DNA of 64,000 bases from Juglans regia (Eukaryota; Streptophyta; Magnoliopsida; Fagales; Juglandaceae). Made by a program: the position numbers and the translations under genes. The notes beneath the pieces are model-generated. The model had not been told where the DNA came from. It did no database searches and saw only the letters and a program-made list of their open reading frames with translations. Positions 33,531 through 44,701 of the stretch are shown one piece after another. Within the stretch, counting starts at the first letter, position 1. Each line of letters opens with the position of its first letter. The stretch is taken from contig NW_023361327.1 in NCBI RefSeq assembly GCF_001411555.2, forward strand, positions 35,001-99,000, given 5' to 3'.

Positions 33531-35229
33531 TTCTTCTTTACTGTGTGTTTCATGCCTCCTTTTCTTCTACCCCTAAATCCTCATGGCTCCCAAGAACCCT
33601 TTCCATGCTGCTCCTTGGAGCTCCAACTTCGTTAATGTTCCCAACGCTTCCCGGGCCCCTTGGGGTATGGACCCTATTGAGGTTCGCACCGAGTCCCAAC
33701 GGTTTGATGGTTGTTTTGGGCAATCGGTGGTGACCTCTGGTGAGTTGGGTTGAAGTCAACTTACAAGGTACCCTGATATTGTCGAATTCGTGGTGGCCGA
33801 TTCTCATGAAGGGGTGATGGACTCTGAGGATTTCGCCACGAAAGTGGCCCTATAACCGAGCATGTTCTCGAGTGGCCTTCGACTTCCCTTCTACTGTCCA
33901 ATTCGTGATGTGCTGGACTTTCTTCGTCTGGCCCCCACTTAACTCCAGCCTAATGCGTAGGGGTGATAAATGGTCCGGTCGGACCGACCGTTTCGGTCCA
34001 GACCGAGACTTAGACCGGTCTGGTCCGGTCCACATTTTAGAGGACCGAAAACATTCGGTCCGATCCATGGTCTAGGGTTTTTTCGGACTGGACCGAATGA
34101 AAAATAAAAAAATATTTTATATATAATAATTGTACAATTAACAATATAAATTTTTAAATATATTATTAATACTTGTTAATATTCTATAAATTAACAATAT
34201 TTTATATATATCTTCATCTAACCTATCACTATTAACAATATAAAATTTTAAATATGCTATTAACACTTGTTAATATTCTATGAATTAATAAATATATAAT
34301 ATAAATTAGTTAATTATATAGTAATTATATAAATTAATATTATAATTGTCATCTAATTTATTATTATTGACCATATAAAATATTTTTTTTATTGAGTTTG
34401 TTACATAATCCACATTAATAAGTCACTTAATTTAATTTAGTATTTTAAATAAATTTTTTTTATTAATTATTTAAAAAAAAAAGGCCGGACCGACTGGACC
34501 GGTCCGGTCCCTTTGGGTGTTCGGTCCGGTCCGGACCGAACCATTTGCAGCCCTACTAACGCGTGAAGGATTTTGGTGTCTTCTTGTGTCATCTGGTGTT
34601 GGAGGAGGTGGGTTCAGAGCATCCTAACGTCACCGCCTGCGATTCATGCGTTGGCCTGCCTGCTTGGAATAACAGTACAATCGGGTGAAGGGATGGACCC
34701 GACATTTCTTCTTTCTGTCTAGTAAAGGATGGGTGTTTGCAGTCATCCAGGTCAACAATGACAAGAGTATCCGGCCGGTCGAGACGCTCAAAGAGGCGAG
34801 TCAGATAGAAATTGTAAGGGTCTGGGTGAAGGCTCATCCTGATCACATTTACTATGAGGCTTTGTTGGACGAAGCTAGCCTGTGGCAATATTTGGCTCCC
34901 TCAGCAAACACATGCTATGCCGATCGTAGTATACCCATTCAGTCGACTATTCCCCAGGCTCACAAACATTTTCCAAGCCCGCCAATGGAGGGGAAAGGCA
35001 ACAAGCCTAGGAGGGAGGATCATGATGGCAGTATCTTCGACTCAGCGTCGATGCCTCCCCCGAGGCAATCTTCTATTCTTGTGGTCGTTAGCCGGCCAAA
35101 ACCATCTTTGAGAGTGGATGGAGTTGCCAAGCAGATCGAAGTTCAGCCCATGGTGGCCGAGGTTCCTACCCCTTACTACCCCGCCAGGTGAGGTAGGGGG
35201 TGACGTAGTTCTTGCCTGGCCGGAGGAGA
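33531..35229 (+). pseudogene. Degenerate extra ORF of the Tat element, N-terminal part (Transposase_28-like)
   Basis: Plus-strand reading from a possible start at 33583 (MAPKNPFHAAPWSS) through scattered stops. Recognisable pieces are FSSGLRLPFYCPIRDVLDFL then LAPT at about 33862-33940, LQPNA just before the hAT MITE, RILVSSCV just after it, RHFFFLSSKGWVF (34703-34745), then VKAHPDHIYYEALLDEASLW and QYLAPSA. This order is characteristic of the plant family Pfam calls 'putative gypsy type transposon' (Transposase_28). It lies antisense to the Tat pol remnants at 47.1-53.9 kb. Extra antisense ORFs of this kind are known in Tat-lineage elements. Function unknown; broken here. Confidence 0.6.
33958..34555. 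mobile_element. hAT-type MITE with GGTCCGGTC-rich ends
   Basis: Inverted ends TAGGGGTGATAAATGGTCC (left) and AACCATTTGCAGCCCTA (right). The 8-bp target duplication is CTAATGCG / CTAACGCG with one difference. 8-bp duplications and TAGGG termini fit the hAT superfamily. GC-rich (GGTCCGG, GGACCG) inverted arms surround an AT-rich core. No transposase. Confidence 0.8.
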
Positions 35230-35234
35230 TATAC

Positions 35235-35305
35235 TATAACAACCCGATCCTAAGATTATGCCATAAGATAAGTTTTATGTATTTTTCATATACCTATAAA
35301 TATTC

Positions 35306-35354
<49 letters not shown>

Positions 35355-37781
35355 TTATCAAATTTTACTAGAGTTTTGGTTTGAATTTAAATCTTATTTC
35401 TTTCTATCTCCATCCGTAAATCTCATCTCTTGATTTTTAAAATCCTAACCCCATACTCATCCTTAAACCCTAATTGGTAAATCCAAATCCTACTGGAAAA
35501 CCAATTTTAAAAATCCTATCAGCAAACGTTCCTTTTTCCTCTACAAAAACCCATGAAGCCTCTAAAATAAACAAGAAACCTTTTAAGCCCTTGCATCAAT
35601 CCCTTGCAAACTGCCAACCTGTAAGCCATGTTCTTCAAAACCACCACAGCGTCCCTTTTTCCCAGCCCTTGCCAGCTACAGTCGAGCAGCCACTAAAAAT
35701 AGAGAAACCGCAACCACCACTACCCAGAACACGCCGACCTCCACCAACCCGCCGCACCCACTCCATCCCTGAAACCAGTAGCATCGCCACCCTTCTCTCT
35801 CCCTCTCTCGGCGTCGCACCTCCCTGCCCAGAGAAATAGTTGTGTCTCCAACCACCTCCAACCACCCAGAGCCACCACACATCTTTTCTCTTTCTCAGTA
35901 TGTTTTTCTCCGTCGCCAACCGTCTTTGTCACCCCGTAAATTTCAGTTCTCAATCTAACCCTTCTCTCTCCCTCACTCGGCATCTCACTACCCTGCCCAA
36001 AAGACTTAGTCACTCCATCGACTACTCCCGGCCTCCCAAAATCACCAAACCATGCTGCTGCCCTCGATGAGCCCTCGGTTTCTCTCGCAAGGCCATGGTC
36101 CTTTGTCCCGTGTATTTTGGCTTCTTAAAGGAACCTTTGTTTTGCAACGGGCCCATGGGCCTAAGTAGGCTAGGCTTATCTCAAGTGTACTTGTGTTTTT
36201 ATTATTATTATGGGTCAGGTTGCAACTTTTACAGATTTTAGTGATATTTAAATGGACTTATTTTAAATTGGGCTTGATCTTATATTATTTCAACAACTGT
36301 TTTAGTAATTTTATTGGGTTTAATATTAATATTTTAAAGGTGATTTTTTATTAAATAAATATATTAGTCATAAGCTCTTTTTTACAAGAAAGTGTTTAAA
36401 GAATTTGAAATAAATTTTAAGGTATACTATTGAGCCTAATATTTTAGTTAATATTTCCTCTGTCTATTTAGTCGGATTTTTAAATAAAATTATTATGTTA
36501 TATTTTAAATAGAAAAATTAAGAAATATGTTAAGAATACGTAAATGATATTTACTAGATTTCTTATAAGATTAAATAATTATGTTAATCATGGGAAAGTA
36601 AATCTATTTTAAGAATTGAGATTTTTATGACTTATTTAAAAATAGCCCAAGTATTCTACTAAATTATAGTATGTTATTAGTATTTAGTAATTTAAATACC
36701 AGGATTTATTGATTATGGTGTTAAACAAAAAATTATATTTGACTGTCTTTTAAATTGTGAATTTAATTAAGTAGGATATTAGTACATGTTGTTCCTAGAC
36801 AGATTTAGTGATAGTTAATATTGCGTATAGATGACAAGCTACATAGTGAGATTCAAGAAGAAGTACAGCGAAGTAAGTAATTTGATCACAAATTAGAATC
36901 ATCACAGTTCAGCTTATATATAAGTATTATTCAAGCCAGTTCATTGACAGCCATTATTTATGCACCACTCATGTCATATGCAAACATGTCATCCAACATA
37001 GCATACGATCATGTCATTCCGCATTATGTTCAAATTCAGAAATTATAATTATGTATGTATCATGTCATGCATCTCATGTATATAAGACACGTAAGCTATC
37101 TTAAGTTCAAGTGTAAGATAAGATAAGATCAGATAATCAAATGGACATTCAGATGCATGGTACCAATGCAGTTCAGTTTCAGGGTAGATGTGCAAGCCAC
37201 GGACTCAAGCGTGGTCCACCATAGTATGCCATAATACTATCAGCGGTTCCCCTTGTTATAGCGGGACGTGGGGCTGGTGCACAACCTCGCACACAGGGTT
37301 AAGTGTGTTGGCCAGTCAAATCAGTCAATTAATTCAAATAAATCAGTCAAATAAATCGGTTAAATCAGATCAGTCAGTCACGCATAGCATAAACATCAGT
37401 ATGAACAGTCATGAATTTTAAACTCTCAGCATGAAAACTTTATGTTTATTATGTTTACGTTGTGATGGATTTCTTGCTGAGTCTTCGATTTATTTTAGTT
37501 TATTTTCATGTTTTTAACTATCCAGGTGAGGATGATGAATACAAGCAGACAAACCAGGATTGGAAGGAGCAGTTGATTTAGTTTCAGACATTCCAGAATA
37601 AAATTATTTTTATGACATAAATTTTATTCAGATTATTCATTTAATATTTTTGGAAGACATTTTCTTAGTCATTTTTCTACAAAATAAATCTTAAGTTCAT
37701 TTATTAAATAAGAGATTTCTTGCCGGGTATATTTTATGAAAACCACGTGACACTCCTAGCCTATGGGAAGGGGGTGTTATA
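35235..37781. repeat. Probable solo LTR (2.5 kb) with altered termini
   Basis: Starts TATAACAACCC and ends GGGGGTGTTATA. This is the usual TGTAACA...TGTTACA LTR inverted terminus of some Ty3/gypsy elements after a G-to-A and a C-to-T change. Flanks TATAC (35230-35234) and GATAC (37782-37786) differ at one position. It has no internal domain, and the plus-strand degenerate ORF resumes on the far side. Confidence 0.6.
35306..35355. repeat. (ATT)n microsatellite
   Basis: About 16 tandem ATT units inside the solo LTR. Confidence 0.95.
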
Positions 37782-37786
37782 GATAC

Positions 37787-38109
37787 TCTCCTTGTGATTC
37801 TTCGAGGTCCTTCTAGACCCTCCCTCCAGGCAGTCCAGGACGGTGATCCTCCCCATCCCCCACACACCCCCTCAGGGCCCGCCAAACTGAATATTGAGAT
37901 GATTCCCTCCTCGGAGGCCGGAGGGGACACCGACAGGGTTTCCATCCCTGAGTCCCATCGACTATTCTCCCGAGGTCGAGTTTGCCCAACCCGAAGTTTC
38001 CTCAAAAGCTGGTGAGGGCCACGAGGATGCGACAACGGTGGAGGCGATAATGACATCGGGATCTGCAGAGGCTCTGGCCATTGCTCCCAAGATTGAGCAT
38101 GGCGGCGTC
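37787..38109 (+). pseudogene. Degenerate extra ORF of the Tat element, middle part
   Basis: GC-rich acidic/Ser-Pro-type coding remnant (PEVEFAQPEVSSKAGEG, TSGSAEALAIAPK) between the solo LTR and the autonomous CRM element. Removing the CRM element and one GCGTC copy joins it to GNEAPIVLPTQGF at 44702. Only weakly identifiable by itself. Confidence 0.45.
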
Positions 38110-38914
38110 TGATGCAAACCAAGGAGTTGGACATGCTAATCATACAAGTGGGAATGGAGCTGAATTTGTACAAGACCCTTTGTTATTTCCTAGTGGCCCA
38201 ATTACAAGACTTAGAGCCAAACGTTTCAAGGAAGCACTAAATGGGCTAATCCAAGAGAATTTGGCTGATTCTAAAAAAACTAAGATGGGCTCAAATAATA
38301 TTCAAGACTTAATCCATGTCATCAAGGCAATTGAAGAGGCTAATTAGCACATAGAAATATGATGAATGGTCTGACCATTAAAGGACGTGAATTTGTTAAG
38401 TTTCAAGAATATTAAATAGGTGAATGAACTTGGTCTTGCCTGGGTACGTGAAATACATTGAATTTAGTCATTTAGTCATTTCTGGCTGCCTCTAGAAGTC
38501 CAAGAGGCCTAAATTTCGTGGGACTTGTTATGTTAATATTTGTGTTGCTTTTAAAGCTGTAGTTATGACTTTTCCTATTCTTGGAGGGTTGTTCCAAGTA
38601 TATAAAGGGGTTATTTCGAGTTTTAATATCAGATTGGAAATTTCAGAAACTTATTTGTTTTGTGAGGTCTTGTGTTCCTCTTGGTTCTTCAAAGAACTCC
38701 TTGAACTTATCAAGTTAATCTTGTGGCGTTCAAGCTCCAAACTTATCACCTTGATTCTGATTTCTGGGTGTGGCGTTTTCAATCCTTCGTAGTCTTGGTT
38801 CTCATCTAGTTGGGTGACTGGTCAAGGCTCAACAAATCTTGTCAATACGATCTTGGGGTTCCAAGCCATCATTGTTATCGGGTTTCATCACAATTGTTGG
38901 TGAAGTTCATATCA
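38110..38914 (+). repeat. 5' LTR of the autonomous CRM element
   Basis: 805 bp. Contains the same 78-codon C-terminal reading as the 3' LTR (to 38347). TATATAAAGGGG at about 38599-38610 is a probable TATA box for the element promoter. Confidence 0.93.
38597..38610 (+). promoter_or_regulatory. Candidate TATA box in the 5' LTR
   Basis: AGTATATAAAGGGG, repeated identically in the 3' LTR near 44380. Position within the LTR fits the U3/R boundary. Confidence 0.6.
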
Positions 38915-38917
38915 TTT

Positions 38918-38933
38918 TGGTATCAGAGCCAGG
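38918..38933 (+). promoter_or_regulatory. Primer-binding site of the autonomous CRM element
   Basis: TGGTATCAGAGCCAGG, a perfect match to the complement of the plant initiator tRNA-Met 3' end, three bases after the LTR. Confidence 0.92.
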
Positions 38934-39319
38934 TTCTAAGATAAGTTTGTCTATCTTTTATTTTCGTTCTATTTCCTGTTCCTGCTGTGTTTAAAAAAAA
39001 AAAAAAAGGGTACACGATTCCAGTAAGAAAACTTCTTCCTTTCAATCTTGTATCTCACCTTATTCAAGTACTTGAACTTTTGATGAGTTTTGGTTGTTTA
39101 TTTTCTGAATTGCTGCTGGATTATTTTGAATGAGTTTCTTGAAGTTCGATTAAGAACTAAAGAAGACACAGAAGAGTGGAAAAAGGCAAGAGTGTGCGAG
39201 ACCATATGAGGGTAAAAGCCGTTTAGAGTGAAAACACGAGTGCAAGTGTATCAATTCTTGAGTGAAACACGTGAGGGAGTGCTTGTGAGGATTCTAACTT
39301 TGTTTGCAGATTTTAAAAC

Positions 39320-42300
39320 ATGTCTAATAATCAAGAAGAAGACACAACCGAAGAATTTCGACAACCTCCAGTTCCAAACCTCCAAATGCAAGCGATGTTA
39401 GGGGAGATGAGGCGTATGTTGAGGGCTGAATTAGAACCTATTCACGAAAGGTTGGACAGGGTAGAAGCGGAAACTCCTAGGGGCCAGCAACATGACATCC
39501 ACAATAGGCAGCATGGTGGGCGTGGTCCGTGGCGGAATGTTGATGGAGAGGCGGAGTCGGAGGAGTTTGATGAGCAATATTTGAACCGAGGCAGGATTGA
39601 GCGTGGGTATAGAAATAGAGAAGCTAGGATGGGTAGGCCTAGGAGGGATAACGATTTAGGAAATATAAAGATTAAAATCCCATCTTTTCAAGGTAAAAAT
39701 GATCCTGAAGTTTATTTGGAGTGGGAAACTAAAATGGAGATGGTTTTTGATTGTCACAACTACTCAGAGATAAAGAAGGTTAAGTTGGCTGCAATTGAAT
39801 TTACCGATTATGCCATTGTGTGGTGGGATCAATTACTGATTAATAGGAGGAGGAATAGAGAGCCACCCGTGGACACTTGGGAGGAAATGAAAATGCTTAT
39901 GAGGAAGCGTTTTGTACCCAGCCACTATTATAGGGGATTGTATCAAAAATTACAGAGGTTAATTCAAGGATCTAAAAGTGTGGATGAGTATTACAAGGAG
40001 ATGGAGGTAGCTATGATCCGGGCAAATGTAGAAGAGGACCGGGAAGCCACCATGGCTAGGTTTTTGCACGGTTTAAATCGTGAGATTGCGGATATAGTCG
40101 AGATGCAGCACTATGTTGAGTTGACAGATATGGTGCATCAAGCCATAAAGGTGGAGGAACAATTCAAACGAAAGGGATTGGCTAGGAGGGGACTGCCTAT
40201 GGCTACAACCAGCTCGTGGAAGACAACTCCAAAAAGGGACGAGCAGCAACAAAATAAGCCAAAATTTGAATCCTCTAAGAATGCCAACTTAAAGACCGCC
40301 ACTACTTCAGGTACAATCGAGACTTCAAGTTCTAAGACACGTGATATTAAATGTTTTAAATGTCAGGGGCGCGGACATATAGCCAGCCAGTGTGTAAACA
40401 AGAGGGTGATGGTGATAAATGCCCAAGGAGAGCTTGAGTCAGAAAATGAGGAAGAAGTAGATAATGATGATATGCCATCTATGGAGGATGCTGACGATGA
40501 GCAAAATGCTGTGGTTGGAGATTTATTGGTTGCAAGGCGAGTTCTCAATGTGCAGGTTAAGGAGGAAGAAAGTAACCAAAGGGAGAACTTGTTTCATACT
40601 CGGTGCTTTGTAAATAACAAAGTTTGCAGTGTCATTATCGATGGTGGGAGTTGCACAAATGTAGCCAGCACTTATTTGGTGGAGAAATTGGCTTTAACTA
40701 CCTTGAAACATCCTCAACCTTACCGGCTTCAGTGGTTGAATGAATGTGGGGAAATCAAGGTGACAAGACAAGTGTTGGTGGCATTATCCATTGGCAAATA
40801 TGAGGATGAGGTGCTTTGTGATGTGGTTCCTATGCACGCATGCCATTTACTGTTGGGAAGACCATGGCAGTATGATCTGAGGGTTACGCATGATGGATTC
40901 ACAAATAAGTATTCCTTCACTCTTAATAGGCAACCTATTACTCTTGTGCCATTAACTCCAAAACAGGTCAGGGAGGACCAATTAAAGTTACAAAGTTCGA
41001 ATGAAAAAAAAAAGGAAAAGGAAAGGAAGGCCGAAACTGAAAAAAAAGACTTAAAAAAAAAAGGAGAGAAAAACATTGATCAGAGTGAAAAAGAAAGAGA
41101 GAGGATTTCGGCTATAGTGAGAGCAAGAGAGGAAAAATTCAATTACATTGCAAAAAAAAGTGAGATCAAGAGAGCATTATTTTCACACCAGCCCCTTATT
41201 GTACTCATGTACAAGGAGGCTCTTTTATGTACTAATGATCTCGTCGGTGCTTTGCCGAGCAATATTGTTTCTCTTTTGCAGGAGTTTGAAGATGTCCTTC
41301 CTGAAGAGGTACCATATGGTTTACCTCCAATCCGAGGGATTGAACATCAAATTGATTTCATACCTGGTGCATCAATTCCAAACCGACCTGCTTATAGGAG
41401 TAATCCCGAGGAGACCAAGGAACTTCAGAGGCAAGTAAGTGAATTATTGGAGAAGGGGTTTGTGCGTGAAAGTATGAGTCCTTGTGCGGTTCCGGTGCTG
41501 TTAGTTCCCAAGAAGGATGGAACATGGAGGATGTGTGTTGACTGCCGAGCCATCAACAACATAACGGTAAAGTATCGTCATCCCATTCCTAGACTAGATG
41601 ATATGTTGGATGAATTGTATGGTTCTTGTGTCTTTACAAAAATTGATCTTAAGAGTGGATATCATCAGATTAGGATGAAAGAAGGTGATGAATGGAAAAC
41701 TGCTTTTAAGACTAAATATGGTTTGTATGAGTGGTTAGTGATGCCTTTCGGTTTAACTAATGCTCCGAGCACATTTATGCGTTTGATGAACCATGTTTTG
41801 CGAGCATTTATTGGCAGATTTGTAGTTGTGTATTTTGATGATATCTTGATCTATAGCAAAAATTTGGAAGAACATGTAATGCATTTGAAATCTGTTTTGG
41901 AAATTCTAAGGAAAGAAAGGTTGTTTGCTAACCTCAAAAAGTGCACCTTTTGCACGGATAAGCTTGTGTTTCTTGGTTTTGTTGTTAGTAAGAGAGGAAT
42001 TGAGGTGGATGAGGAAAAGGTGAAGGCAATCCAAGAGTGGTCAACGCCTACAACAGTCAGCCAAGTGAGGAGTTTCCACGGCTTAGCTAGCTTCTATAGA
42101 CGGTTTGTGCGTGATTTTAGTAGCTTAGCCGCCCCTCTTACTGAAGTCATCAAGAAAAATGTGCCGTTTAAGTGGGGAAAAGAACAAGAAAAGGCATTTA
42201 GTCTGATCAAAGAAAAGTTAACTAATGCACCTTTGCTTGTTTTACCTAACTTTGCTAAAACTTTTGAAATTGAGTGTGATGCTTCAGGCATAGGAATTGG

Positions 42301-44128
42301 AGCTGTTTTGATGCAAGAAGGCCGTCCAATTGCTTATTTCAGTGAAAAGTTGAGTGGGGCAGCCCTAAATTACCCTACTTATGATAAGGAGATGTATGCC
42401 TTGGTGAGGGCTTTGGAAAATTGGCAACACTATCTATGGCCAAAGGAGTTTGTGATTCACACAGATCATGAGTCTTTGAAGCATTTGAAAGGACAGCAAA
42501 GGTTGAACAAACGCCATGCCAAGTGGGTGGAATTCATTGAAACATTTCCGTATGTGATCAGATATAAGCAAGGTAAGGAAAATGTGGTGGCTGATGCATT
42601 GTCCCGAAGGTATGCCTTACTTTCCATTTTAGATACAAAAATGCTTGGCTTTGAATACATTAAGGAATTGTATGCTCAAGATTCTGATTTTGGTGATGTG
42701 TTCAATGCATGTGAAAAAATGGCGTTTGGTAAGTTTTATAGGTATGATGGATTTTTGTTTCGGGAAAATAAACTGTGTTTGCCAATATGTTCTTTGCGCG
42801 AATTGCTTGTGAGAGAAGCTCATGGTGGTGGTTTGATGGGTCATTTTGGTGTAGCTAAGACTTTAGGAATTTTGCATGAACATTTTTTTTGGCCTCATAT
42901 GAAACGTGATGTGGAAAGAATTTGTGAGAAGTGTATCACGTGTAAACAGGCTAAGTCTAAGTTGAAACCCCATGGTTTGTACACCCCTTTGCCAATACCT
43001 AGTGAACCTTGGACTGATATTTCTATGGATTTTGTTTTAGGTTTACCTAGGACTAAGAGGGGGAGAGATTCAGTTTTTGTGGTGGTAGATAGATTTTCCA
43101 AGATGGCACACTTCATTGCATGCCATAAAACTGATGATGCATCACATATAGCTGATTTGTTCTTCAAAGAAATTGTTAGGTTACATGGTATGCCTAAGAC
43201 CATTGTTTCTGATAGGGATGCAAAGTTTTTGAGTTACTTTTGGAAGACTTTGTGGGGAAAGCTGGGAACTAAGTTGTTGTTTTCTACTACTTGTCATCCA
43301 CAAACGGATGGCCAAACTGAAGTAGTAAATAGAACTTTGTCGTCTTTGTTGCGTGCTATCATTAAAAAGAACTTGAAAGCATGGGAAGATTGTTTGCCAC
43401 ATGTTGAATTTGCTTACAATAGAAGTATACATTCTGCAACTAAGTTTTCACCATTTGAAATTGTTTATGGCTTTAACCCATTGTCACCTTTGGATTTAAC
43501 TTCTTTACCTTTGAGTGAACGTGTGAACTTAGATGGCAAAAAGAAGGCAGAATTTGTAAAGATGATTCATGAAAAGGCACGGCTGAACATTGAAAGGAGG
43601 ACTAAACAATATGTCCATCAAGCCAACAAGGGACGTAAGAAGGTAGTGTTTCAACCAGGAGATTGGGTTTGGTTGCACTTAAGGAAGGACCGTTTTCCAG
43701 AGAAGCGGCGTTCAAAACTCCTACCTCGGGGTGACGGGCCATTTCAAGTAGTAGAACGCATCAATGATAATGCCTACAAGCTTGACTTACCAGGTGAGTA
43801 TGGTGTCAGTGCAAGCTTTAATGTTGCTGATTTGTCTCCTTTTGATGTAGGTGATGATTTGAGGACAAATCCTTCTCAAGAGGGGGAGAATGATGCAAAC
43901 CAAGGAGTTGGACATGCTAATCATACAAGTGGGAATGGAGCTGAATTTGTACAAGACCCTTTGTCATTTCCTAGTGGCCCAATTACAAGACTTAGAGCCA
44001 AACGTTTCAAGGAAGCACTAAATGGGCTAATCCAAGAGAATTGGGCTGATTCTAAAAAGACCAAGATGGGCTCAAATAATATTCAAGACTTAATCCATGT
44101 CATCAAGGCAATTGAAGAGGCTAATTAG
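39320..44128 (+). CDS. gag-pol: CRM Gag-Pol polyprotein, 1602 residues, intact
   Basis: A single ORF encodes all functions for copy-and-paste transposition. Gag capsid region about residues 120-290 ([34 protein letters not shown]). Zinc knuckle [14 protein letters not shown] from C345. Aspartic protease with D441 ([13 protein letters not shown]). RT with YFDD at 838-841 and [19 protein letters not shown]. RNase H with D987 ([13 protein letters not shown]). Integrase HHCC zinc site from H1168, then catalytic D1237, D1298 and E1334 with 35-residue spacing. The C-terminus carries [16 protein letters not shown] and a CR-type motif ([14 protein letters not shown], about 1510-1525) instead of a classical chromodomain; in CRM elements this motif is linked to targeting of centromeric chromatin. 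The last 78 residues are encoded by the 3' LTR. No frameshift or missing catalytic residue was seen, so it looks competent. Confidence 0.95.
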   Translation: MSNNQEEDTTEEFRQPPVPNLQMQAMLGEMRRMLRAELEPIHERLDRVEAETPRGQQHDIHNRQHGGRGPWRNVDGEAESEEFDEQYLNRGRIERGYRNREARMGRPRRDNDLGNIKIKIPSFQGKNDPEVYLEWETKMEMVFDCHNYSEIKKVKLAAIEFTDYAIVWWDQLLINRRRNREPPVDTWEEMKMLMRKRFVPSHYYRGLYQKLQRLIQGSKSVDEYYKEMEVAMIRANVEEDREATMARFLHGLNREIADIVEMQHYVELTDMVHQAIKVEEQFKRKGLARRGLPMATTSSWKTTPKRDEQQQNKPKFESSKNANLKTATTSGTIETSSSKTRDIKCFKCQGRGHIASQCVNKRVMVINAQGELESENEEEVDNDDMPSMEDADDEQNAVVGDLLVARRVLNVQVKEEESNQRENLFHTRCFVNNKVCSVIIDGGSCTNVASTYLVEKLALTTLKHPQPYRLQWLNECGEIKVTRQVLVALSIGKYEDEVLCDVVPMHACHLLLGRPWQYDLRVTHDGFTNKYSFTLNRQPITLVPLTPKQVREDQLKLQSSNEKKKEKERKAETEKKDLKKKGEKNIDQSEKERERISAIVRAREEKFNYIAKKSEIKRALFSHQPLIVLMYKEALLCTNDLVGALPSNIVSLLQEFEDVLPEEVPYGLPPIRGIEHQIDFIPGASIPNRPAYRSNPEETKELQRQVSELLEKGFVRESMSPCAVPVLLVPKKDGTWRMCVDCRAINNITVKYRHPIPRLDDMLDELYGSCVFTKIDLKSGYHQIRMKEGDEWKTAFKTKYGLYEWLVMPFGLTNAPSTFMRLMNHVLRAFIGRFVVVYFDDILIYSKNLEEHVMHLKSVLEILRKERLFANLKKCTFCTDKLVFLGFVVSKRGIEVDEEKVKAIQEWSTPTTVSQVRSFHGLASFYRRFVRDFSSLAAPLTEVIKKNVPFKWGKEQEKAFSLIKEKLTNAPLLVLPNFAKTFEIECDASGIGIGAVLMQEGRPIAYFSEKLSGAALNYPTYDKEMYALVRALENWQHYLWPKEFVIHTDHESLKHLKGQQRLNKRHAKWVEFIETFPYVIRYKQGKENVVADALSRRYALLSILDTKMLGFEYIKELYAQDSDFGDVFNACEKMAFGKFYRYDGFLFRENKLCLPICSLRELLVREAHGGGLMGHFGVAKTLGILHEHFFWPHMKRDVERICEKCITCKQAKSKLKPHGLYTPLPIPSEPWTDISMDFVLGLPRTKRGRDSVFVVVDRFSKMAHFIACHKTDDASHIADLFFKEIVRLHGMPKTIVSDRDAKFLSYFWKTLWGKLGTKLLFSTTCHPQTDGQTEVVNRTLSSLLRAIIKKNLKAWEDCLPHVEFAYNRSIHSATKFSPFEIVYGFNPLSPLDLTSLPLSERVNLDGKKKAEFVKMIHEKARLNIERRTKQYVHQANKGRKKVVFQPGDWVWLHLRKDRFPEKRRSKLLPRGDGPFQVVERINDNAYKLDLPGEYGVSASFNVADLSPFDVGDDLRTNPSQEGENDANQGVGHANHTSGNGAEFVQDPLSFPSGPITRLRAKRFKEALNGLIQENWADSKKTKMGSNNIQDLIHVIKAIEEAN
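43878..43890 (+). promoter_or_regulatory. Polypurine tract of the autonomous CRM element
   Basis: AAGAGGGGGAGAA immediately before the 3' LTR and within the coding frame (EGEN). Primes plus-strand synthesis. Confidence 0.9.
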
Positions 44129-44696
44129 CACATAGAAATATGATGAATGGTCTGACCATTAAAGGACGTGAATTTGTTAAGTTTCAAGAATATTAAATAG
44201 GTGAATGAACTTGGTCTTGCCTGGGTACGTGAAATACATTGAATTTAGTCATTTAGTCATTTCTGGCTGCCTCTAGAAGTCCAAGAGGCCTAAATTTCGT
44301 GGGACTTGTTATGTTAATATTTGTGTTACTTTTAAAGCTGTAGTTATGACTTTTCCTATTCTTGGAGGGTTGTTCCAAGTATATAAAGGGGTTATTTCGA
44401 GTTTTAATATCAGATTGGAAATTTCAGAAACTTATTTGTTTTTGTGAGGTCTTGTGTTCCTCTTGGTTCTTCAAAGAACTCCTTGAACTTATCAAGTTAA
44501 TCTTGTGGCGTTCAAGCTCCAAACTTATCACCTTGATTCTGATTTCTGGGTGTGGCGTTTTCAATCCTTCGTAGTCTTGGTTCTCATCTAGTTGGGTGAC
44601 TGGTCAAGGCTCAACAAATCTTGTCAATACGATCTTGGGGTTCCAAGCCATCATTGTTATCGGGTTTCATCACAATTGTTGGTGAAGTTCATATCA
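43891..44696 (+). repeat. 3' LTR of the autonomous CRM element
   Basis: 806 bp, near identical to 38110-38914. The polyprotein stop is at 44126-44128 inside it. Confidence 0.93.
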
Positions 44697-44701
44697 GCGT
44701 C

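Larger units (their letters stand above)
38110..44696 (+). mobile_element. Complete autonomous CRM-lineage Ty3/gypsy retrotransposon
   Basis: 6587 bp. LTRs 38110-38914 and 43891-44696, TGATGCAAACC...TTCATATCA, exact 5-bp target duplication GCGTC (38105-38109, 44697-44701), PBS, PPT and one intact polyprotein ORF. By eye the two LTRs differ at about five substitutions and one 1-bp indel in 805 bp, so insertion was recent. The RT signature ([30 protein letters not shown]) and the CR-type tail place it in the centromeric retrotransposon (CRM) lineage of chromoviruses. Confidence 0.95.

Noticed and set aside
34081..34490. AT-only stretch as a replication origin or matrix attachment region
   Set aside because: It is the core of the hAT MITE; nothing specific supports an origin.
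35474..36070. Pro/Ser-rich ORFs inside the 2.5-kb solo LTR
   Set aside because: No domain; both strands are open because the region is GC-rich; best explained as LTR leader sequence.
38081..38347. 88-residue ORF as an independent gene
   Set aside because: It is the 5' LTR copy of the polyprotein C-terminus, partly reading in from the flank.
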